From: Streptomyces populi
GTDB taxonomy: Bacteria > Actinomycetota > Actinomycetes > Streptomycetales > Streptomycetaceae
NCBI RefSeq assembly: GCF_002911015.1
Contig: NZ_KZ626916.1
Span: 1-40,461 of the forward strand
Reading direction: 5' to 3'
DNA length: 40,461 bases
A program made the position numbers and the translations under genes. Below, one piece after another: positions 1 to 7,356 of this stretch (position 1 is its first letter; every line of letters begins with the position of its first letter). The notes under the pieces were generated by a model. That model was given only the letters and a program-made list of their open reading frames with translations. It had not been told where the DNA came from and ran no database searches.

Positions 1-130
1 GCCGGTACATCGATGCCCGTCGCCACCGACGCCCACATCCCTGTCCGACGGCGACGGGCTGATGCACCGGCACGGCCCCGCCCCACGACGCACCGGCACC
101 GCACCCGCGAACCGCCAGAGGCGAGCACCC
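1..130. other. Left edge, no gene recognised
   Basis: GC-rich sequence downstream of the first membrane-protein gene, whose stop is at 131. I see no convincing reading frame, hairpin or promoter. A neighbouring gene may begin or end just outside the window. Confidence 0.4.
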
Positions 131-1492
131 TCAGTCCGTGACCTCGATCTCGTACCGGTTCGTCTCGACACCCGCCGCCGTGACCACCTGCACCTCCACC
201 CGCCCCGGCTCCACATCCACCGGCACCGGCACCGTCAGCACCGCGTCCGTGGGATTGCCGAACCCCCCGGACACCGGCACCAACGGCACGTGCACGTGCA
301 CCGCCCCTATCCGGACGACCATCCGCGACAGCCGGTCCGCGGTCTGCGCGCCGGGCGGCACGAACCCGGCACCCCGGATCTCGATGTCGTCCCCGGTGCG
401 GATCGGCGCGTCCAGGTCGCCCGCCTCACGGGACCGGACCACGGAGAGGATCACCGGCCGCCCGCCCTCGGCGTACTTCCCGGCGAGATAGGTCGCGGCC
501 GACACCAGCACCAGCAGGGCCAGTCCCCACGGAAGATCGGGCAACTGCGACGGCCGCCGCGCCAGCCGCACCGCCGCGAAGACCAGGGCGACCCCGCTGA
601 TCACGACGTACTGGATGTCGGCGAAGCTCCCCCGCCCGGCGTCGTCGGTCAGCAGGTCCGCGGCGCGCGGCCGGTGCGCGCGGACCTTCTGCAGCCGCTG
701 CCCCAGCACCCTCAGCCCGACCACCCGCCGCACCAGCACCGCGACCCCGCAGACCACGGCGACGACGGTCACGACACCGGCGGCCCGGGCGAGTTCGAAC
801 CCGGCGACGATTTCGTCCCGGCGGCCGGGCGCCGAGGCCGCCGCCAGCTGTCCCACCAGCACGAGCACCGCGTACACCGTGAGCAGCACCCAGCCGGCGG
901 CCACCGCGCGCGAGGTGGAGAGCCGGTTGTCCTCACCGATGACCGGCGCGAGAGCCCCGCCCCGCGCCCGGTGCAGCCAGGCCGCCCCGGTCAGGAGTCC
1001 GGCCGACACGACCGCGGCGAGCAGCCCCGCCGTCCGCGCCGCCGTCCAGCCGGCCCCGATCGCGGTGAGCGCCTGCACGAGCAGGAGGACGACGACGCCG
1101 GTCCAGACGGTGTACGCGGTGTAGCGCCACAGCCGGCCCAGCCACGCCTCGCCCTCCAGACGGCCCCGTTCGGCGACGGCGTCCGCGGCCTGGGTGAGTT
1201 CGTCGGACACCCACTGCCGGGACGCGGAGGCGGAGTGCGCGACACCGGCGGGCAGTCCCTGTCCGGACGCCAGCGCGTCGCGCTTGGCGAGGAACGCGGC
1301 GACAGCCCGCCGGTGCCCCGCACGCGCCCCGTGCGGGCAGTCCCCGCACGTACAGCCGCCCTCGTGCCCGCCCGGCTCCCCGCCGACGCCTCCGCCCGGC
1401 CCGCCACCCGGACCACCGCTCCGTCCGGTGACCACCCCGGCCCCCGGCACGGCACGGTGTCCCGCACCATGTCCCGCCCCCTGCACAGCCAC
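131..1492 (-). CDS. Polytopic membrane protein with C-terminal IPT/TIG-like domain
   Basis: A 453-residue protein of unknown function. The first 45 residues are Gly- and His-rich, followed by CTCGDCPHG, a Cys/His cluster that could bind a metal. A cytoplasmic stretch follows, then about six hydrophobic segments: around residues 120-140, 150-170, 190-215, 230-255, 290-315 and 325-345. The last roughly 100 residues look like an extracytoplasmic beta-sandwich; the phrase DDIEIRGAGFVPPGAQ resembles IPT/TIG domains. The start is GTG at 1492, with GGGAAGG about 11 nt upstream. A second GTG two codons later is possible. The gene stands alone; the 210 nt upstream hold an AT-richer patch (about 1510-1560) that could be its promoter. 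I cannot assign a role. Confidence 0.72.
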   Translation of the reverse strand: MAVQGAGHGAGHRAVPGAGVVTGRSGGPGGGPGGGVGGEPGGHEGGCTCGDCPHGARAGHRRAVAAFLAKRDALASGQGLPAGVAHSASASRQWVSDELTQAADAVAERGRLEGEAWLGRLWRYTAYTVWTGVVVLLLVQALTAIGAGWTAARTAGLLAAVVSAGLLTGAAWLHRARGGALAPVIGEDNRLSTSRAVAAGWVLLTVYAVLVLVGQLAAASAPGRRDEIVAGFELARAAGVVTVVAVVCGVAVLVRRVVGLRVLGQRLQKVRAHRPRAADLLTDDAGRGSFADIQYVVISGVALVFAAVRLARRPSQLPDLPWGLALLVLVSAATYLAGKYAEGGRPVILSVVRSREAGDLDAPIRTGDDIEIRGAGFVPPGAQTADRLSRMVVRIGAVHVHVPLVPVSGGFGNPTDAVLTVPVPVDVEPGRVEVQVVTAAGVETNRYEIEVTD

Positions 1493-1703
1493 GCCCGCTG
1501 CCGCCTTCCCGCGCCAGAAAAACTCCGTAAAAGTGGAATGTCACGAAAATCCGGCTGCCGCGCCCCCACGCGACGGCCCTCCTGTGACGACAGCGAATTG
1601 TGCCGTACGAAGCGCCGCGCGCACGCCCCAGGTCGGTCCGGCGCGGGGAGAACGGGCGCCCCCTCGCCGGCCCGGCCGACCTGATCCGCCGGACGGACAG
1701 GCT

Positions 1704-1766
1704 CTAGGGCCTGTCCGACCATTCCCGTCTGCCGGGCGACGGCCCGAATGGTCGGACAGGCCCTAG
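1704..1766. terminator. 21-bp perfect inverted repeat, probable terminator
   Basis: Arms 1704-1724 and 1746-1766 are perfect reverse complements (CTAGGGCCTGTCCGACCATTC and its complement). Inside them ccgtc (1725-1729) pairs with gacgg (1738-1742), making a long hairpin. The right arm contains the TAG stop of the aldolase gene, so the structure would form at the very end of that transcript. A third copy of the core, CGGACAGGC at 1694-1702, can pair with 1709-1717 and would compete with the main hairpin. Confidence 0.7.
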
Positions 1767-2557
1767 TCGAGGAGATCCGGTTCGCTGCGGGTGATGTCCC
1801 GCCACAGCGGCTGGTAGTTGATCCACGCCACCAGGTCTCCGCCGAGCTGTTCGCGCGTGGCGACCGCCTGCTTGTGGCCGATGAGGACGGGCCGGCCCGC
1901 GGCCTTCGCGGTGAGCTGGACCTGGCTGGACCGTTCCATGGACAGGAACCACCAGGCCGCCGCGTCCACCGAGTCCCCGACGGTCAGCAGCCCGTGGTTG
2001 CGCAGCACCAGCGCCTTGCGGCTGCCCAGCGCGGACGCGATCCTGCGCCCCTCCTCGGCGTCGACGGCGACTCCGGTGTAGGCGTCGTAGAGCGCGTGGT
2101 CTTCGTAGAACGCGCAGCTCTCCTGGGTGATCGGATCGAGCAGGTCGCCGAGGGCGGCGAGGGCGCGGCCGTGCACGGAGTGGCAGTGGGCGACGGCGAC
2201 GACGTCGGGGCGGGCCGCGTGGACCTGGGAGTGCACGGTGAACGCCGCCTGGTTCACGTGGTAGCGGCCCTCGATCACCTGGCCGTCCCGGTTGGCCATG
2301 ACCAGATCGCTCACGGTGACGTGCTTGAACGGCATGCCGAAGGGATTGACCCAGAAGCAGTCGCTGTACTCCGGGTCGCGTGCCGTGATGTGCCCGGAGA
2401 CGCCGTCCTCGAAGCCGAGCCGTCCGAACAGCCGCAGCGCGCCGGCCAGCCGCTCCTTGCGGTGCCGTCGTTCGTCGTCCGTCGACTCGTGCATCGGCGG
2501 CATGGCGAAGCGGAGCTGGTCGGTGGGGCGGGGCAGCGGCGGAGTGGGCCCGTGCAT
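1763..2557 (-). CDS. Class II aldolase/adducin family protein
   Basis: A 264-residue cytoplasmic protein of the class II aldolase/adducin family. These are zinc enzymes that cleave sugar phosphates or act on related hydroxy-acids. Visible marks are the paired metal ligands in VAVAHCHSVHG (around residues 125-135), the third His in LVLRNHGLLTVG (around 190) and the family-like opening EDGVSGHITARDPE (around 48-62). The length is normal for the family. Start ATG at 2557 follows GGAGGAC at good spacing. It is transcribed away from the PNPOx-like gene; the 155-nt gap should hold both promoters. No pathway partner lies beside it, so the substrate is unknown. These proteins are often annotated as fuculose- or ribulose-phosphate enzymes without proof. 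Confidence 0.9.
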   Translation of the reverse strand: MHGPTPPLPRPTDQLRFAMPPMHESTDDERRHRKERLAGALRLFGRLGFEDGVSGHITARDPEYSDCFWVNPFGMPFKHVTVSDLVMANRDGQVIEGRYHVNQAAFTVHSQVHAARPDVVAVAHCHSVHGRALAALGDLLDPITQESCAFYEDHALYDAYTGVAVDAEEGRRIASALGSRKALVLRNHGLLTVGDSVDAAAWWFLSMERSSQVQLTAKAAGRPVLIGHKQAVATREQLGGDLVAWINYQPLWRDITRSEPDLLD

Positions 2558-2712
2558 CTGTCCTCCAGCACTGGCGTGTTCGGTACGAGCGGAAGTTACC
2601 CGGGGTCAGCGCAGGAGAACAGGGGTGTTCGGGGGGAGAAAAAATCAGGACGGACGAGGGACACAGGGAAAACTCGACAGAAGATGTCGGGTATGGGCGC
2701 CAGACTCGGGCC

Positions 2713-3183
2713 ATGAACTGGGCAGCCCTCTCCACGGCCGAACCGGACCTGGCCGACACCGTCGAACAGCGCTTCGGCGCCTTCACCCACCACGTCCTCG
2801 CGACCCTCCGCAAGGACGGCTCGCCCCGCACCTCCGGCATCGAGGTGCGCTTCCTGGACGGCGAGCTGTGGCTCGGCATGATGCCGGGCTCCCTCAAGGC
2901 GCTCGACCTGCGCCGGGACCCGCGCTTCGCGCTCCAGGCGAACCCGGGGGCCGGTACGGACATGGGCGGCGGCGACGTGCGGATCAGCGGGCGGGCCGTC
3001 GAGGTGGGCGACGGAGTCCCCGCCAAGGCCGCGTACGTGAAAGAGGTGGAACCGCCGGAGCCGTTCCACCTCTTCCGCACCGAGCTGACGGAGGTCACAC
3101 GGACCTACGTGGAGGACGACACGTATCTGGTCGTCCAGGTCTGGAAGCCCGGCGTGCCGGTGCGCACGCTCAAGCGGACCTGA
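2713..3183 (+). CDS. Pyridoxamine 5'-phosphate oxidase-like flavoprotein
   Basis: A 156-residue member of the PNPOx-like split-barrel family, which bind FMN or F420. The opening ..FGAFTHHVLATLRKDGSPRTSG.. and the barrel strand ELWLGMMPGSLKALDLRRDP, which normally contacts the cofactor phosphate, are typical. DVRISGRAVEVGD and the final strand are also present. The short length and lack of extra domains fit the small actinobacterial PNPOx-like reductases rather than true PdxH. The start is ATG at 2713; no strong ribosome site is visible. It converges with guaA, with only 31 nt between the stops. The substrate cannot be read from sequence. Confidence 0.85.
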   Translation: MNWAALSTAEPDLADTVEQRFGAFTHHVLATLRKDGSPRTSGIEVRFLDGELWLGMMPGSLKALDLRRDPRFALQANPGAGTDMGGGDVRISGRAVEVGDGVPAKAAYVKEVEPPEPFHLFRTELTEVTRTYVEDDTYLVVQVWKPGVPVRTLKRT

Positions 3184-3214
3184 GGCGGGAGCGCCGCCCC
3201 CGCCGGCGGGAGGA

Positions 3215-4795
3215 CTACTCCCACTCGATGGTGCCCGGGGGCTTGCTCGTCACGTCGAGCACGACGCGGTTGACGTCGGCGACCTCGTTCGTGATGCGGG
3301 TCGAGATCTTCGCCAGCGTCTCGTACGGCAGCCGCGACCAGTCGGCCGTCATGGCGTCCTCGCTGGACACCGGACGGAGCACGATCGGGTGACCGTAGGT
3401 GCGGCCGTCGCCCTGGACGCCCACGCTGCGCACGTCGGCGAGCAGGACGACCGGGCACTGCCAGATCTCACGGTCGAGACCGGCGGCGGTGAGCTCCTCA
3501 CGGGCGATCGCGTCGGCCTGGCGGAGCAGGTCCAGACGCTCCTTGGTCACCTCACCGACGATGCGGATGCCGAGGCCGGGACCGGGGAACGGCTGGCGCT
3601 GGACGATCTCCTCGGGCAGGCCGAGCTCCTGGCCGACCATCCGGACCTCGTCCTTGAACAGCTTGCGCAGCGGCTCGACGAGCTCGAACTCCAGGTCCTC
3701 CGGGAGACCGCCCACGTTGTGGTGGGACTTGATGTTCGCGGTGCCGGTGCCGCCGCCGGACTCGACCACGTCCGGGTAGAGCGTGCCCTGGACCAGGAAC
3801 GCGACGTCCTCGCCCTCGGCGGCCTCGGCGATGATCTCCGCCTGGGCCTGCTCGAAGACGCGGATGAACTCGCGTCCGATGATCTTCCGCTTCTCCTCGG
3901 GGTCCGAGACGCCCTTGAGCGCGGTGAGGAAGCGCTCCTCCGCGTCCACGACCTTGAGCTGCACGCCGGTCGCGGCGACGAAGTCCTTCTCGACCTGCTC
4001 GGTCTCGCCCTGGCGCATCAGACCGTGGTCGACGTACACACAGGTGAGCTGGGAGCCGATGGCCTTCTGGACGAGGGCCGCGGCGACCGCCGAGTCCACT
4101 CCGCCGGACAGGCCGCAGATCGCGCGCTTGGTGCCGACCTGCTCGCGGATCAGGGCGACCTGCTCGTCGATGACGTTGCCGGTGGTCCAGGACGGGGTGA
4201 GACCCGCGCCGCGGTACAGGAAGTGCTCCAGGACCTGCTGGCCGTGCGTGGAGTGCATGACCTCGGGGTGGTACTGGACGCCGTAGAGCTTCTTCTCGTC
4301 GTTCTCGAAGGCGGCGACCGGGACGACGTCCGTGGAGGCCGTGACGGTGAAGCCCTCGGGGGCGGCGGAGCAGGCGTCGCCGTGCGACATCCACACGGGC
4401 TGCTCGTCCGGGGTGCCCTCGAACAGGGTGGAGCCGGACTTCGAGACGTGCAGCGGGGTGCGGCCGTACTCGCGGGCGCCGGTGTTGTCGACCGTGCCGC
4501 CGAGGGCCGTGGCCATCAGCTGGAAGCCGTAGCACATGCCGAAGACGGGGACGCCCGCCTCGAAGATCTCGCGGTCCAGGCGCGGAGCGCCCTCCGCGTA
4601 GACCGACGAGGGGCCGCCGGAGAGGATGATCGCGGCGGGGTTCTTGGCGAGCATCTCCTGGACCGGCATGGTGCTCGGCACGATCTCGCTGTAGACCCGG
4701 GCCTCACGGACGCGACGGGCGATGAGCTGGGCGTACTGCGCACCGAAGTCGACGACCAGGACGGTGTCGGGGGCGGCGGGGGACGCTTCTGGCAC
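3215..4795 (-). CDS. guaA: GMP synthase (glutamine-hydrolysing)
   Basis: Converts XMP to GMP with ATP and glutamine, the last step of guanine nucleotide synthesis; cytoplasmic. About 526 residues. The N-terminal class I glutaminase carries the Cys nucleophile in PVFGMCYGFQLMA (around residue 85) and the His-Glu pair in GVQYHPEVMHS (around 170). The ATP-pyrophosphatase P-loop is ICGLSGGVDSAVAAALV (around 225), and the C-terminal dimerisation domain ends in KPPGTIEWE, normal for GuaA. I chose GTG at 4795 because GGAAGG lies 6 nt upstream and the protein then begins just before the conserved DTVLVVDFGAQYAQL; an ATG eight codons earlier lacks this. guaB2 and guaB3 lie about 22 kb away in the same window. 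Confidence 0.97.
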   Translation of the reverse strand: MPEASPAAPDTVLVVDFGAQYAQLIARRVREARVYSEIVPSTMPVQEMLAKNPAAIILSGGPSSVYAEGAPRLDREIFEAGVPVFGMCYGFQLMATALGGTVDNTGAREYGRTPLHVSKSGSTLFEGTPDEQPVWMSHGDACSAAPEGFTVTASTDVVPVAAFENDEKKLYGVQYHPEVMHSTHGQQVLEHFLYRGAGLTPSWTTGNVIDEQVALIREQVGTKRAICGLSGGVDSAVAAALVQKAIGSQLTCVYVDHGLMRQGETEQVEKDFVAATGVQLKVVDAEERFLTALKGVSDPEEKRKIIGREFIRVFEQAQAEIIAEAAEGEDVAFLVQGTLYPDVVESGGGTGTANIKSHHNVGGLPEDLEFELVEPLRKLFKDEVRMVGQELGLPEEIVQRQPFPGPGLGIRIVGEVTKERLDLLRQADAIAREELTAAGLDREIWQCPVVLLADVRSVGVQGDGRTYGHPIVLRPVSSEDAMTADWSRLPYETLAKISTRITNEVADVNRVVLDVTSKPPGTIEWE

Positions 4796-4944
4796 GGTCT
4801 GCCTTCCGGCGGTGAGCAAAAGGGTGTGTACGGCCGATTCTACCGGGGGCCGCGGCGGGCCCGGCCCCCGCGGGGTTTCCGGCCCCCGGTCTCACCATCC
4901 GAACCGGCTTGGCCGGCGCCGCCGCGGGCGTGCATACTGCCGTC

Positions 4945-5016
4945 ATGCTCACGCAGACGACCTTCCTGTTTACCTATGGCAACCGGCCCACCGGCTGCCA
5001 TGGTCGTGCTGCTTGA
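4945..5016 (+). CDS. Putative Phe/Tyr leader peptide of the chorismate mutase gene
   Basis: A 23-codon frame starting at ATG 4945 and ending TGA 5014-5016. It encodes MLTQTTFLFTYGNRPTGCHG plus RAA. Residues 7-11, Phe-Leu-Phe-Thr-Tyr, hold three codons for the two aromatic end products that lie downstream of chorismate mutase. It is followed 22 nt later by a strong terminator hairpin and then by the chorismate mutase gene. A weaker hairpin (4978-4986 with 4991-4999, one mismatch) lies just after the aromatic codons, where a pause hairpin would be expected. Leader function is inferred from this layout. I see no strong ribosome site before the ATG. Confidence 0.6.
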   Translation: MLTQTTFLFTYGNRPTGCHGRAA

Positions 5017-5037
5017 GCAACTGACAAGCGACTTCCC

Positions 5038-5070
5038 AGGCGCCCCGGGCCGACAAGGCCCGGGGCGCCT
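5038..5070 (+). terminator. Attenuator-type terminator before chorismate mutase
   Basis: Perfect 14-bp stem (5038-5051 with 5057-5070) and 5-nt loop GACAA. No U-tract follows, which is common for Streptomyces terminators. It lies between the leader peptide and the chorismate mutase start 55 nt further on, so it would act as a premature terminator in the 5' leader rather than an end-of-gene terminator. guaA is transcribed away from it. Confidence 0.75.
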
Positions 5071-5124
5071 GCCGTTTCCGGGCCCTGCCGCCCCGGGGCA
5101 CCCCTTCCAGCGAGGAGCCCCACC

Positions 5125-5409
5125 ATGGCCGACGTACTCGACAAGACCGGCGCCCGCACCGACGAGGCCGCCGGTGTCATCGCCGGCGCCCGTGAGCGCA
5201 TCGACGCCCTCGACGACCGGATCATCGGTCTCGTGCAAGAACGGATGGCCGTCTCGGCCGTGATCCAGGAGGCGCGGATCACCTCCGGCGGCCGCCGGGT
5301 GAACCTCTCCAGGGAGATGGAGGTCCTCGGCCACTACCGGGACGCGCTCGGCAAGCCGGGCACCGCGCTGGCGATGACGCTGCTCGAACTGTGCCGCGGC
5401 CGCATCTGA
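5125..5409 (+). CDS. Chorismate mutase, small AroQ type
   Basis: A 94-residue all-helical AroQ-type protein that would convert chorismate to prephenate for phenylalanine and tyrosine. The first helix has RERIDALDDRIIGLVQERMA (residues 24-43) with the Arg-Ile-Asp pattern of the family. The segment VNLSREMEVLGHYRDALG matches the second helix pair, where active-site Arg and Glu normally sit. It is a free-standing domain with no dehydratase or dehydrogenase fused. ATG at 5125 follows GAGGAG at 8 nt. The leader peptide and terminator upstream suggest control by charged tRNA-Phe or tRNA-Tyr. It lies beside guaA but is divergent from it. Confidence 0.9.
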   Translation: MADVLDKTGARTDEAAGVIAGARERIDALDDRIIGLVQERMAVSAVIQEARITSGGRRVNLSREMEVLGHYRDALGKPGTALAMTLLELCRGRI

Positions 5410-5865
5410 GCGGCGCACCCCCGCACCCCGGGCAGCCACGCCGTCGGCACCCCGCACCCCCGGCGCACCCGACGCACGCACGTACGCATTCCCTGTCACC
5501 CGTACGGCGCGCATCCCGGGCGGCGCGGGCTTCGTTTCTTCAGGTGTCCGTGTCAGCCAGGGGCGGGCCCGAAAGAACCACGCGTGGCTTCACTGGAGCG
5601 ATGAGACGCACGGATCGTGCCGTGCGTCGTGGGACCTCGCTCCAGGCCGTGCGACCGGACGGCAGGGGACAGCAGCCCGGTCGCTGCAAGAGAACGGTCG
5701 GCCCCGGGGACGCCCGGGGCCGTCCGACGGAACTCGTCCGGGCCGTCGTCGCGGGCGCGCCCTCGTGTGCCGCCGTGTGCGAACCGGCGGCCGCTCCCGT
5801 CGACCGGCGGCGCTTCCCCCGACGCCGCTTCGAGGCACCGGCGCGCCCTGACGTCGGTGCTGCCG
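5410..5865. other. Gene-free stretch with two strong hairpins
   Basis: No reading frame here has protein-like composition. Two structures stand out. At 5593-5645, CTGGAGCGA pairs with TCGCTCCAG as an outer 9-bp stem, and GACGCACGG pairs with CCGTGCGTC as an inner 9-bp stem with a 6-nt loop. At 5699-5722, a 10-bp stem CGGCCCCGGG has a 4-nt loop. They could be the 3' end of the chorismate mutase transcript or part of a small RNA. I recognise no known RNA family. Confidence 0.45.
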
Positions 5866-5908
5866 GGCGAAGGGCCCCGCGGACACGCGTCCCGCGGGGC
5901 CCTTCGCC
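5866..5908. terminator. 17-bp perfect hairpin terminator
   Basis: Arms 5866-5882 and 5892-5908 (GGCGAAGGGCCCCGCGG and complement) around a 9-nt loop. It lies 36 nt past the stop of the leftward membrane-protein gene. It can also stop rightward transcripts from chorismate mutase. Confidence 0.85.
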
Positions 5909-5943
5909 GTACCCGGAACGCCTGCGCCAGGGTAAGGACGCCG

Positions 5944-7146
5944 TCAGGTGCGGGACAGCGTGCCGCAGTCTCCCGTGGGCGAGTCCCGAAGGTCACGGCT
6001 GCGGTCGTACGGGTCGGTGGTCGGGCCGGTCGGCGGCGCGCCGGTGGGTGCGGTCGAGTCGAACAGCGGGTGCAGGAAACCGTCGTGGACGTAGCAGGCG
6101 GAGTTGCCGATCTCCTGGTCGTAGCGACGGATCATCACCCTGCCCGGCGTGACCCGGAATTTCCTCGGGTTCAGGAAGTCGATGTCGAGAACACGGCGCA
6201 CGATGGTGCGCGTCACCTCGTCCGTGTTCCCCTTCGCCGAGGAGACCGGGTAGACGAAGGTGTAGTCGGCGTGGATGGCGACGGCCCCGTCCTTGCCGGC
6301 CTCGAACGTGATCCGGCCGCGCGTCTTGACCACGTTCCCGACCAGGCGCACCTCGCGCGGGTCGAAGCGGCTGAACAGGGTGAGCGGGTCGTGCTTCTCG
6401 TCCGGCGCGCGCAGCTTGCGGTCGATGTCGTCGATCATGTGGGGCTGCTTGGGATCGAGGACGGCGATGGCCGCCGCGGGGCGCTCGCCGCGCAGGGTCG
6501 CCGGGTCGAGGTTGGCCCCGACGAGCAGGTTCTTGGTCCCGCGCAGCGCGGTGGCCACCTGTTCCTTCGTGAGGGAACCGACCGCGGTGGCCTTCGGGAC
6601 GACGATCGCGTCGGTGCCGTCGCCCCAGCGCTCGGCGGGCGATCCGGCGAACGGCCGCTCCCTGGTGGGCTTCCGGGAGGCCTGGGCGGAGGGTGGCGTG
6701 GTCGGGGCGGCGGTCTCGGCAGGAAGTTCGGGACCGGCCGACGCGGGCCCGCCCGAGCCGTCGAAGAGGCCGCCGGGCAGCAGGGACGGCTTCATCGCGA
6801 CGACGGCCACGGCGACGGCGAGCGGGATTCCGAGGACCGCCCACAGCTTGCGGCGCCGGGCGGCGCGCTCGTTCGCCTCACGCCGGGCGGGATTCGTCCG
6901 CCAGCCCTCGGGCTGCGCGGCCGACCGCGCCTCCTTCTTCCGGAAGCCCCGGCGGGCGGCCCGCTCGGCCTCCAACTCGTCCTGGAGGCGCAGCCGTTCC
7001 GTCACCATGCGCGCCCGGGCGGAGGGCTCCTTCGGCGCCGTGGAGCGGATGTCGCGTTCGCTGTCGCGCGCGAAGCGTTCCCACACATCGTCAGGAACCG
7101 TCGGCTCGTTGGTTTCCTCAGGCTGCTGATCAGACACGAGGACCAT
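5944..7146 (-). CDS. Single-pass membrane protein, function unknown
   Basis: About 400 residues. The first 115 residues are charged and cytoplasmic, with a likely helical Arg/Glu-rich part (MVTERLRLQDELEAERAARR). One membrane helix follows (KLWAVLGIPLAVAVAVVAMK, around residue 125), then a Ser/Pro/Ala linker and an extracytoplasmic domain of about 230 residues ending near GNSACYVHDGFLHPLFDST. The topology suits an envelope sensor or anchor, but I recognise no family. ATG at 7146 is my preferred start; GTG at 7137 is an alternative and neither has a strong ribosome site. It is divergent from the LAETG surface protein gene. Between them lies an inverted repeat at 7200-7216. Confidence 0.75.
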   Translation of the reverse strand: MVLVSDQQPEETNEPTVPDDVWERFARDSERDIRSTAPKEPSARARMVTERLRLQDELEAERAARRGFRKKEARSAAQPEGWRTNPARREANERAARRRKLWAVLGIPLAVAVAVVAMKPSLLPGGLFDGSGGPASAGPELPAETAAPTTPPSAQASRKPTRERPFAGSPAERWGDGTDAIVVPKATAVGSLTKEQVATALRGTKNLLVGANLDPATLRGERPAAAIAVLDPKQPHMIDDIDRKLRAPDEKHDPLTLFSRFDPREVRLVGNVVKTRGRITFEAGKDGAVAIHADYTFVYPVSSAKGNTDEVTRTIVRRVLDIDFLNPRKFRVTPGRVMIRRYDQEIGNSACYVHDGFLHPLFDSTAPTGAPPTGPTTDPYDRSRDLRDSPTGDCGTLSRT

Positions 7147-7199
7147 TTCTAAGCGTCTCGAACGGGCGTGCGCAAGCCACACCTCCGTGTGACCCAGCA

Positions 7200-7216
7200 C
7201 ACATAAGAATTATGTG
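7200..7216. promoter_or_regulatory. Inverted repeat in a divergent promoter region
   Basis: CACATAA-GAA-TTATGTG, a perfect 7+3+7 repeat in an AT-rich patch between two divergent envelope genes. The spacing and position suit a regulator binding site. It also contains CATAAT-like -10 sequence on the minus strand. The regulator is unknown. Confidence 0.5.
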
Positions 7217-7356
7217 AAGTACGGGACAACCATTCCCAGCCTTCGCCGGTCTCCTCTGCAGAACCAACGGCCACAACCGCGTTCACGCACGGGGGCCGCA
7301 CACAAACGCCATAATCGCGCCGCGCATGCACGGCGCACTGGATATCCGAGGTCTTC

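Noticed and set aside
1704..1766. Insertion sequence end
   Set aside because: No transposase remnant or target duplication is visible, so I call it a hairpin only.
1704..3098. 464-codon minus-strand frame over the aldolase and PNPOx genes
   Set aside because: It overlaps two genes with clear family motifs and has none itself.
3389..5263. 624-codon plus-strand frame opposite guaA
   Set aside because: Mirror image of guaA coding sequence; Asp/Leu/Val-rich with no recognisable domain.
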